Assembly: GCA_034696485.1 (NCBI GenBank)
Contig: JAQIWT010001126.1
Span: 1 to 12,307, forward strand
DNA length: 12,307 nucleotides
Origin: Isohypsibius dastychi
Taxonomy: Eukaryota > Tardigrada > Eutardigrada > Parachela > Isohypsibiidae
Reading direction: 5' to 3'
The translations under genes were made by a program, and so were the position numbers. The notes under the pieces are model-generated. The model was not told the origin of the DNA. It made no database searches and worked only from the letters and a program-made list of their open reading frames with translations. This document shows positions 1-9,014 of this stretch, piece after piece (the stretch's first letter is position 1; each line of letters starts with the position of its first letter).

Positions 1-1140
1 CCCGGTCGTTGACGGTGAACCCAGCTCTTGCGTCTTAAGCGATGGTCTTCCCAACAGATAGTTCAATTAGCGGTGTGAACATGTCTGTGATTGCTAATAA
101 GATAGACTCGAACAAGCGTCGGCTACCTTTAAAGAAACGTCTCGCTCGTACAACGATATCAAGCACCGGAACCAAACCAGAGGTCAAGTGCGTCGTTTTC
201 ACAGTGACGACAGATCGCTTGCAACGAAAACTCACTCTGCTTAAGTTAAAAAGCCTCATCTGATTAGAATATATTCAAACTGCTTCAACAAACTTGAGTG
301 GTCCCCTTATTAAATGCATATCGGTTTCTCTAGTTTTTTCCTACGCATACGTCAATTCCATGTGATCAATAAGTTCGCTAAAGAGAAACAACAATATTCT
401 CTGACAGAAAAACCTCGCTCGTCTGACCGGTTGGAAGCAATGAAGAAGATTGATTATCAGTAAAAGCCCGATCGAGTGATTTTTTTCATCGCAACTTTTC
501 GCGTTTCAAAACGCATATTTGGACTCCGCTGGCTAGCCTAATAAATATCACGCAGATGACGCTTTTTCATCATTCGATAATATTTCACAGATGCGACCTG
601 CTTAAGTGCATCCGAGTCACATGTGCAAATAGACTTTCCATTTGAACAAGCGCGAGAAAATTAATCACTGGCGAGCAATACCGTCTTTTCGCTGTCAATC
701 AAAAAACCGCGTGTCGATGAGAAGAACAATATTTTTATTGTCCACTTGATAATGAGACATAAGGTGTCCGGTTATTAGGCAATACTAACTAAGCTTTCCG
801 CAGTGTGCTGTAATAAGTGCATATGAATCTTGCTTGCGGCTGAACCTCATTCGCACCGCAAATCACTCGTAATAAGACTATCAAAACAGTCATTTCACTA
901 ACAACAACAGATTCTTGATCGCAAATGGCCCACTATCTTTCAAGCCCGGAAAAACTTCGCTAACTAACAACCAAATCCTGGCTTTATAATTCATGTTTCA
1001 CTCAACCATTTTTTTCAAAATAAAAATATGATAGTTCATTCAAGTGTTTCGTTTAAATTCTTCTCATTTAATTTCTTCTTCAAATAAAAAATTTCCAGTT
1101 ATTTCACACAAGGTGATTTACCAATATTAAAATATCTTAC
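1..1140. other. AT-rich non-coding stretch at left edge
   Basis: No open frame here resembles a known protein. Two short opposing open frames (about 35-263) overlap each other and look like chance. If the minus-strand WW-like exon ending at 1141 is real, this stretch is the start of its downstream intron, and that intron would exceed 1.1 kb. I looked on the minus strand for the missing second half of a WW domain (second Trp followed by xxPro) and did not find it, so it would lie beyond the left edge. Confidence 0.5.
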
Positions 1141-1292
1141 CTTGTATAATAAATCCTGCCGAAACGATCCAAATTTGCAGTCCATCCGTTTCTCAAGATC
1201 TCGTTGAGAAGATTAATGTAATCCACAGTTGAGGTCCACAATTTTTGAGAATCCGTATTGTTTGTGTTCGGTGTAGGTCTTGGATCCATAAT
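1141..1292 (-). CDS. candidate exon with the first half of a WW domain (partial gene)
   Basis: On the minus strand an open frame runs from a possible acceptor (TCAGCAG, just above 1292) to a strong donor (CAAG|GTAAGA, GT at 1140-1139). It gives 50 codons plus two bases. An ATG at 1289 in fair context (G at +4) could be the start. The first half is polar (MDPRPTPNTNNTDS); the end reads GWTANLDRFGRIYYTR. That matches the first two strands of a WW domain: Trp, eight residues later Gly-Arg, then a hydrophobic residue and two Tyr, as in NEDD4- and HECW-type WW domains that bind proline-rich ligands. The exon stops where the H..T..W..P half should follow, which fits an intron inside the domain, but that half is not in the window. 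The protein cannot be named. The frame is short and could be chance. Confidence 0.3.
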
Positions 1293-2648
1293 CTGCTGAC
1301 CATCGCAACGCGTGATGAAGGATCAAAGAGGCAATTAATCCCGCGAAATGCCGGCGAAAACCATGGAAGTAATTGCACGTCACAAAAATAATCCTCTCAA
1401 TTCTCCGGGATTAGGAACGGAAAGTTCCAGAGTCAGCTGTCGTATTAGAGCCTGTAAAAGACATGCTTCATGATATCATTTCCAACATCATGACCTATAT
1501 CCAAGTAATTTGAAGGACAAATATAATCCCACAAACGCAAATCAATTTCGTGCAATAAAACAGAGTAAGCTCTGTTCTGGAAATGTGTTTTCACCAGTAG
1601 ACCCCCGTAGGAGGCGTGAGTACCTCTAATGGTTGGTCCGCGAGAAAAGTTAATTTACCCATTGCACCTTAGTTGATTTTCGCGGATGGATTCCGCTGTG
1701 CTTCTCTTAGCAGATAAACGATAGCTTTTAGTGCTGCTCAACCCTCAAAGAACACCGATGAGTTTAAAATGTTAAATATACAGCGTCTCCACGCTCGAAT
1801 AATTCCGCAGCCGCGCAAAGTGATCGACAATCGACTGTTTGCGAGTAATCGACTCTTCAGAACCACCTTGTTTAGCACCTCATTATTAACCGGAGAGGTC
1901 CTTGACGTGTAAAGAAAATACTTGTCACACAATATAGACGAAAGAATAGGGACAGTTGCAAGAGTCCAATCCAGTTATTCAACAAAGAACCCATTCTGAC
2001 TGAATGACTTATTTCGTGTGCTGAGGAAATAAAATAAACAGAATTAGTTCAACAGCTGCAGCAAAAAAATTAATGGAAGCAGGACCTCACATGCCAGTGA
2101 ACCGCGACGCACGCGAGAGAACTTTGAGCGCTCTTGGTAGGAAAGCTCGAACGCAATTTCAAACCAAACCGACCAAATCATCTTCCGTGATTTCTCCAGA
2201 GCTCTTAGTCGAGCAAAATGAACCAAATATCATAAAATATACTGAGAACTATAGAGAAAACCAAAAGACTAATAAGCGTTTAATTTATAAAAACAAACTC
2301 GTGAAACAAATGACATTTCATGTCATCTTACCGGGAAATGTCCACATTCAAGAACTCGTACGATTTCCGACATATCAGCGTAAAAATTACATCAAGAGTG
2401 ATTTGGTAAAATAACCTCGAAAATGAAAGCTTACATTATACTGTTTCTCATGGAAAGACAGGAAAAAATCTTGGTGTTCAAATCCCAGTGAAACTTCGAC
2501 AGTAACTTAACTTAGCATAAGTGTCATCCTCAGATGGCTGACTGGCGTGACACAGATTTTAAAATTAATAAGGCACTTAGCCTCAAGTAACCAAAACGTG
2601 TGCAATATGCTCTGCCATGATGCATGTCAAAAATGGATCGCAATAAAA

Positions 2649-2663
2649 GACCATTAAATGGTC
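2649..2663. repeat. short perfect palindrome
   Basis: Arms GACCATT and AATGGTC are exact reverse complements around one A. It could form a tiny hairpin or bind a dimeric factor. In 12 kb of AT-rich DNA a palindrome this size is not remarkable. Confidence 0.6.
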
Positions 2664-4304
2664 AACTGCGAAAAACCCAGTGTAGATCTATTCATACATC
2701 TCGTTCAACTTAACATTTAAAATACATTTCCTTGAAATTCAATTCACAGTTTCTAGAAAATACCACGTAGGTTGGTCCATGTTTGAGACGCAAACAATTT
2801 CCGGCACCGTTTATTATTACAGTTTGACAGTTAACAAGATAGATAAATGCGAAACGAAACTGCCAGCTGTGACCTTTTTGTCATGGTCTGAATCACACTG
2901 TTCTCTAAGACCACAAAAAAACAAGTGATTTGCCGGGAAAGAAGATTGCTGTGGGAGAAGCTCAGGGGGAAAACAGACTACAGAATCTAAATCTGTCAAA
3001 CAGAATGACAGGCGTAAAATCAGCATCTGGTATGCATGACGACAAATTTGACACTGGGACAGCACTGATATGTTTACTAACTAATTCATAAGCAAACCTC
3101 CTCATAATGAGCATGCATTATCGAGATACATGTATTTGCGATGTAACACAAACAATCAGTGGTGATTACGCCCATTTCCGCTGGACAAAATCTCGAAAAG
3201 TGGATCAATCGTCACATTGCCAAATGTGCAACTGTATTCCATGTTCCCGATTTTGAAAGCGGACATTGTTTCCGGAAAATGGGTTAAGTATCTCGTCGTA
3301 TGAATATGTAAAAGAAAATCAAATACTACAGCCTTCTAGAGAGTGCTGAGTTGATATGGAAACTGTATGGAATTGCCGGCAAATACTTTTCGCCTCTGCG
3401 AACACACTGTAAAATCCGGGGTAAATAGTCCCTTTTGGTGAGTTACAATTCTGAGCCCGATAGTATTGATCAATAAATGTACTTCACAAATACCCACGAC
3501 ATCAGGTTAATACTGCAACAACGCATATTCAGTGTATCTGATTCAAAACCAAACTTCTCAAAATTCGTCATCATCAAAATACAAGATTTTTCTTTCGATT
3601 TTTTAAGGCTGTCAGTTCGCAGAATAGCAGCCAAATCAACAACACGAACAAATCCAAATCCCGGCACCGAATTGTTTTCATATTTATCGATTTCTACTAC
3701 GTCATTATCACGAAGTGACAAGAAGTGAGTAGCGACAAAAGAAGTCAACTGAAAACATGGTTCACCACAACTGACGTTCTGATCAAGCAAGAATTTCGAA
3801 AATGACCGATCTGAACGGGTTTCTGGTTCGCTTGATTTTTTTTCAAACATCAACCGTCCCATGACACGACTACGAAATCCCCAATCAACAAACCAGCTTT
3901 GTCTTGCTTGAGCTGAAAACCACGTTTAAGACGGACACCACTGACTGCGATAATAACATCTAACTTCCTGGAAACTAATAACCTTCGCATTATCCAGAAC
4001 AAATTTAAAATTAATTTGCCAATGTAACAAAATTAATTTTCGTTCTCATAGATGATTAAATTTTTCGCGAAACATAATCGAACGAAATATGATCATCCGG
4101 AATGCGTAGGCGATTGCTGCATCGGTCACTATTTCTAGATGTTGTTGTGCCTTTCGCAAGAGATGCTAACTGTGAACATGAGAGATTGTGGAAGCAATAT
4201 GTAGCGCTGAAGGGCAAATCACTTTCCCAAATTATGCGGCGCTTTTATCTAACAAAATATTGCTAGAAAAGGGCCAATGAAGTGCTGTAAACGCACATGA
4301 TTCC

Positions 4305-4431
4305 GGTGTTTAAAGGCTCTTCCCAAATCCCAGCTGTCTTGGGACTTAATTGCGCCAGACAGGATGCAAGTGTGGAGAGGGCTCCGTGGCTAGATCTGAT
4401 TTTCTCCTTCTTTTCATAGACTTTAAACACC
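4305..4431. repeat. inverted repeat pair, 11-bp arms
   Basis: GGTGTTTAAAG at 4305-4315 is matched by its exact reverse complement CTTTAAACACC at 4421-4431, leaving 105 bp between. The match does not extend cleanly beyond the arms and no target-site duplication is seen. It might be a decayed small transposon or chance. Confidence 0.4.
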
Positions 4432-5802
4432 ACGCAGATTCCCGAGATCCTGGGCTCAGTAAGCACACATATTTTTAATATCCCACGACAACGTTCCTTG
4501 CCGGGTGTCTTTCACGAATCACTGCCTTCTACCCGTCTCAAGCTACTGAAACTTCAAACGCAATGGATACATTAGGCACATTATTTGAAGAATGACAAAC
4601 AAATCATCGATCTGGATGAAATCCCGACTCATAGTCCCGTCCAACAAAATAGCATTAAACTCACAACCAAAACGAAATCATTTTCGTCTCGAATCCCATC
4701 AGCGCCTGGGAAATCAGCCTAAAGCTTCACCCACGTCTCAAACACAGTGTATCTTACTAAATAAAATTACCAGAGTTTCAGAATAAGTTTTCGTTTTCAA
4801 CCAAAATTTCCTTCCTCACTTTTATTGAAAACATAGCTCAGCATCACTGTTTGAATTTTTGGTTCAAAGCGAAACAAGAATGTCGTTTTATTTGTGGATG
4901 GTTTTTTTTCTAAAAGAAACAATCGTTTAATTTATGGTCTTGCGCACCAACCTCCAGTCCAAAATGAAATGTAGCGAACCCAGTTTTATGGAGAGCATAA
5001 CTGTCGACATAAAGTGCGGACGTTCCAGTTTTAAGCATAAATCGATTCCCCTTCACGGCTCTAAAAATAACGGTAATCAAGAGGAGCTCGACAAAATGTA
5101 AAAGCCTCAGCGCTCTGGCTGACTGATTCTTTATCGATACCCAAGACATGGCGGACCGGAAAAATTCCCCATCAAATAGCAATGTAGCAGCCAACATCGT
5201 ACAGCAAATGTGTAACACTACCGGAAAATTACCCACTGAGTTGGCAATCATTACGGTAGTCATTATCATCAGCCAAATGACGCTATTTAAAATGATCAAA
5301 GTATAATCTTCTTCTATCGTACCGCTACAAAAAAACAGGGGTACACAAAATATACACCATCATTTATTCCGAAATTTTACAAGAGTGCCCATTTTGGAAA
5401 ACAAGGCGATAAATGTATGAAAACACGTGGTAATCAATACAGAGTCCTGAAGAGGTGCGTAAGCACTCCAAAAATTTGATCGACCCAGAAAAAAATCAAA
5501 CGTTCAAGTCATCCCGGCTACCTTGATCTCGAAAACCATGTACCGGAAAAACTGAACAGTAATCCCATCCAGCAGTCCTTTTATCACCACAGTCCTCAAA
5601 ATTAAATTTAAAGGTGAATAACACATTGTGGATTTACTCGAACCTCCACATGAAACAAGAAATCAGGACATGTTATCAGACCCGCGCGTCAACGCTAATT
5701 AACCATATTAGTCAACCTAAGAAGAATTGGCATTTTATTCAAAATATATGTGAAGGAATGAATCACCGGCAATCCACGAGATTAATTTCAATATTTGCCA
5801 AA

Positions 5803-5839
5803 AGCCGACACGGCTGACCAAATTTGCGGGGGCAAATTG
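5803..5839. repeat. two adjacent small hairpins
   Basis: AGCCG-ACA-CGGCT (5803-5815) is followed at once by AATTTGC-GGGG-GCAAATT (5822-5839). Both have perfect arms. They mark the left side of a GC-richer patch that continues to about 6300 and contains the terminal-inverted-repeat element. Confidence 0.55.
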
Positions 5840-5947
5840 TATCAAGGACATATGACACCTGGTCGATTGCACCTGTTCTGCCGCTTCCGAATGTTCTGGA
5901 TGACCTACTAAAGATAGTGGTTCTCTTGTGTGTAGCGGTACTGGGTT

Positions 5948-6168
5948 GATTGCGCTAAGCCGAAAAGGGATGGCGATGGCGATGGTGCTGAAAATGAACC
6001 CTCTGAATATTGCCGTCACACCCATCAGTGCCATCCATTCTGATGGATGTCGTGGCGCCAAACTCGATTTTGCATGGTCCCATCCATTCGGGCCCATACC
6101 GACCGAGATTGGTCGATTTGAAAATGGATGGTGGCATGGTGTCATCGCTTTTTGCGCTTAGCGCAATC
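5948..6168. mobile_element. MITE-like element with 13-bp terminal inverted repeats
   Basis: GATTGCGCTAAGC at 5948-5960 and GCTTAGCGCAATC at 6156-6168 are exact reverse complements. Weaker matching continues inward (an A tract, then GATG) and outward (ACTGGGTT against AGTGGGGA). The 221-bp interior is GC-richer than its surroundings and full of secondary structure: a CATCCAT/ATGGATG hairpin near 6034-6051, CGACC/GGTCG near 6100-6116, and several TGGATGG/CCATCCA words. It has no transposase. Size, ends and foldback content fit a miniature inverted-repeat transposable element. I could not find a convincing target-site duplication, so the superfamily is open. Overlapping open frames on both strands here are a by-product of the composition. 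Confidence 0.4.
5969..5986 (+). repeat. GATGGC hexamer tandem repeat
   Basis: Two copies of GATGGC followed by GATGGT, just inside the left end of the inverted-repeat element. A minor simple repeat. Confidence 0.7.
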
Positions 6169-6244
6169 TCCCCACTTTCTGGTGAGACTGCTGACACATG
6201 GTTCAATAACAACACAGAGGGAAGTCAGCGCCATGCCGGATCTT

Positions 6245-6284
6245 CCAAGATGCTGCTTGATTTGCCGAGATGTTGTCCGTTGGG
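6245..6284 (+). repeat. imperfect 20-bp tandem duplication
   Basis: CCAAGATGCTGCTTGATTTG is followed directly by CCGAGATGTTGTCCGTTGGG; roughly 12 of 20 positions agree, concentrated in the first half. It sits at the right side of the GC-richer patch. Weak evidence. Confidence 0.3.
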
Positions 6285-7957
6285 ATAACAATATTACAGA
6301 GCCGATCTAACAAATGAACACAATATTCAAGTCTAATAACCCAATCGATTGCAAACTATTTGCGCGGCTGGTGAAAGACAGATCCACATCTTGTGATCAT
6401 GTTGCAAACAGAAACGTGGATTCCCGCTTACATGTAATTTCTTTCGCTTTCCTCAACTTCTCAATTCTGATTATATCCAGATTTGTACGAAAAATGGTAT
6501 TTTTGCGACTGACAACCACATCCATTTATTATTACGAGATGCAGCATTTTCAATTTTAAAAAAGTCATTAGGCTTCAATCATTAATGCGTGAGCACATCT
6601 GCGTGATCATTAGATCTTATCCACTAAGCAGCAGATCTGTACAGCATCCCACGTTAATATACGACATCCAAATCTCCTGCGAGACACCGAACAAACAAAT
6701 CTCTGATCATCCTGTACTGTTTTGACATGAGCCATTAGCGGCAAAAGGTTTTAGAAAAACAAATAACAAGGAATAATGAGAACCAGCTCTCTCCTCGCCG
6801 CATCACTAGCTTCTTAAAAAACAGATATTTTATCTTGAGCAAAGTGTCGTCTTACTCCTTATTTGTTTGCTACACTCGCATGAGAGCTGGTTCGGGAAAA
6901 GAAGGATGGATATGCACGCATCCCGTTCATCACGTTACGAAAAGAGCAATTTCTTCCCCCCAACTGTATTCAACACAACTTCTATTAAGTACATCCAACA
7001 TCATCCACACAGGCGACTCTCCCACAGAAAAAAACCAATTATCCTGTCACACGTACAAAACGAATGAGCTTTAGTCCTCCTGCTTGCATCACTCCTCAAA
7101 CTCTCCCGGCCAGTTTTGACCCATGACCTCTTGAGAAGACATGCATACATTAGGCGCTGAATTACCAATAAACTCCAACAAGCTCGTCTGGAAAAACATC
7201 TCATGCAACTTTCTCATTACAAAGCCGGCTTTTCATACCACCATCTCTCTTCATCTTCCGATGCGGCGGAAGTACGTGATCATGAATAAGCGACAGAAAA
7301 ATCGTTCTGCTGATAGAAAAGTGCAGATGGCTTCTTCCTCTCAAACACCAAATTTTTATGCACTCACTTTTCATAATATCGATCACGAATAATCATTTTT
7401 GAGTTTCCACCCTCCAATAAATTAACTGCTGAGCAAAACAGCGAGAAATATTTCAAAAATCCGAATGGCAATGAAGGACTAATTCACAAGCTCGACAATA
7501 GCCGCACTGATTCAAAGTGGAAAGCAATTTCCAATGAGAACTGCAGTTTATTTTGGAAGACAAGGCAAATGTTAAGATTTAAAACAGCATGAACCAAAAT
7601 CAGTCGGTAATTCACGATTGTCCTGATGCTTCTGCGTTAAAATAACAAAAAAAGTGAAAACTACATATAAAACTCGAAGCAAAATCTTCTACCACGAGTT
7701 TTAAAAAACTGCCGTTTAAAATTCAAGAGCAATCGTAGTTCATTGATGAATGCGGAAAGAGCACTTCAGTGCTGTTAATAAATCCACGCTCTGCTCTCCT
7801 TTGAACAATCAGCAACAAACTTGGCTTCGCTTCATTTACAAAACAGATCTGAATCTGCATCACTAAAACATCTACTTTTCCGATTTATTCCACAACAAAC
7901 GTGCTATTTTCAGTGTTTCTTACCGGAAACATACAGCATAAATCAGAATTCCAGTAG

Positions 7958-7969
7958 CCGGCGCGCCGG
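7958..7969. repeat. 12-bp perfect GC palindrome
   Basis: CCGGCGCGCCGG is fully self-complementary, lacks any A or T and contains several CpG dinucleotides, in sequence that is otherwise AT-rich. It may be a protein-binding site or chance. Confidence 0.55.
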
Positions 7970-8024
7970 ATGATAGGGTCAACGGTTTTAGTACGCTAAA
8001 TTCCCGATCCAGATCTGCTTGATA

Positions 8025-8034
8025 ACCGGAAGTG
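8025..8034 (+). promoter_or_regulatory. ETS-like site
   Basis: ACCGGAAGTG matches the consensus for ETS-family transcription factors exactly. The next bases (ATGTCGATGACAG) include bZIP-like half sites. No transcript start is evident nearby, so any function is speculative. Confidence 0.2.
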
Positions 8035-8763
8035 ATGTCGATGACAGAGGGCCTAATAACTATTCCAGTTGACTTTGCACCGGAAAATTCGCGTAATCCA
8101 CAAAGCGATGGTACGCAAAGTTTCTGTTCGTGCTGTTTATGAGGCGTCGAATTAATTCATTCTCTATTTTGCCAGCAAATTTCCAGAGGGAATGGTTTGT
8201 CGAATGCCTGCCGAGGTTTCCTTCACTCCCAGTGGATATTGGGTAGCGCCATTCAAGCACAACGCAGCTACGCACATCGCTCGGCCAATCGTAAGCCATA
8301 TTACATCTGCCCGGGGTGGATCTTTATATCTTGTTCCTCCGCGGAAACTTACCCGATCGACTAGAAAAAAAGAGCCATCATTGTTGATTTCTTCGACGTA
8401 AATTCCATTTCAGACACACTTCGTTAAATGAGATTAGGACGCCGGTTATTTTCCTGCCGCGATGATCTCACTCCACAGAACTCCTGAAATCGTTCGTCCT
8501 ACCAAAATCAGCACACAAAACATGCATTGTGGGGACAGGCAAACCAAAATCATGAAACAACACTTCTATTTAGCTACATTAAGACTGTACAACAACGTAC
8601 CGTTACGAAGAGGAGACGACAAGAAGTCCATGCAGTCAGAGATTCTATCCAGCTCCGGTCGAGCACGTAGCTGAAAATTGGACAATTTTTTTCCGTAAAC
8701 CCAAATCAAAATTCAAAATGTGCCAGATTTCGGGTGAGATGCCTTGCAAATCAACAAAAAGCT

Positions 8764-8779
8764 GGGGGGGGGGGGGGGG
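8764..8779 (+). repeat. poly(G) tract, 16 G
   Basis: An uninterrupted run of 16 guanines, preceded by GCT and followed by AAGACAG. It lies 236 bp upstream of the AGA start codon. Such runs can form G-quadruplexes and are also prone to length errors in sequencing, so the exact count is uncertain. Confidence 0.9.
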
Positions 8780-9014
8780 AAGACAGAAATCTGATGACTG
8801 ACAACCAAGCTACAACGTAAGCCCTGGGGAAAACCTCTCAGTCAGCTGTTCGTTTGTTGTGCTTTGCATTTTATTGCAGGTAGATAACCTGAACTAAAAG
8901 GTGATAGTTAGTTCGAGATTAAGGAGATTGCACCGTTAACATCAGCTACGGCAACGGACGAGCTTATATTCATCTCCTGGAACTGGGTTATTTCGAATTC
9001 TGCGAAAAGCCACC
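8780..9014 (+). promoter_or_regulatory. AGA 5' flank / probable 5' UTR
   Basis: This carries an initiator-like CTCAGTCAG near 8837 and a good splice acceptor TTTTATTGCAG ending at 8879. The acceptor could end a 5' UTR intron or receive a spliced leader if the organism trans-splices. The start codon context is GCCACCATG (9009-9017), a full Kozak match. No TATA box is obvious. Confidence 0.35.

Larger units (their letters stand above)
1293..5802. other. long gene-poor stretch
   Basis: About 4.5 kb of AT-rich sequence without a gene I can support. The longest open frames are 2073-2414 (+, 113 codons, rich in Lys and Asn, no recognisable domain), 3470-3862 (-, 130 codons) and 4910-5299 (-, 129 codons). 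Lengths near 130 codons are about what chance gives in this much sequence, so none is called a gene; the last two are discussed as findings. Small structures include a perfect palindrome GACCATT-A-AATGGTC at 2649-2663 and an 11-bp inverted repeat pair at 4305-4315 and 4421-4431. Confidence 0.5.
6169..8763. other. gene-poor stretch right of the element
   Basis: No gene can be supported in about 2.6 kb. Open frames of 60-95 codons occur on both strands and overlap one another without a domain match. Small features are an imperfect 20-bp tandem duplication (6245-6284), a palindrome AGCACT-TC-AGTGCT (7760-7773), a 12-bp GC palindrome (7958-7969) and a consensus ETS-like word (8025-8034). A minus-strand open frame of 81 codons (8164-8409) is treated as a finding. 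Confidence 0.5.

Noticed and set aside
2073-2414. 113-codon + strand open frame with an ATG
   Set aside because: Lys/Asn-rich low-complexity product, no recognisable domain, weak start context, and a length expected by chance.
2471-2492. tRNA-like B-box word GTTCAAATCCC
   Set aside because: The T-arm does not pair properly and no A box or acceptor stem is found at the right distance.
5735-6310. Several overlapping open frames of 60-136 codons on both strands
   Set aside because: They cover the inverted-repeat, hairpin-rich element and contradict one another; the composition explains the lack of stops.
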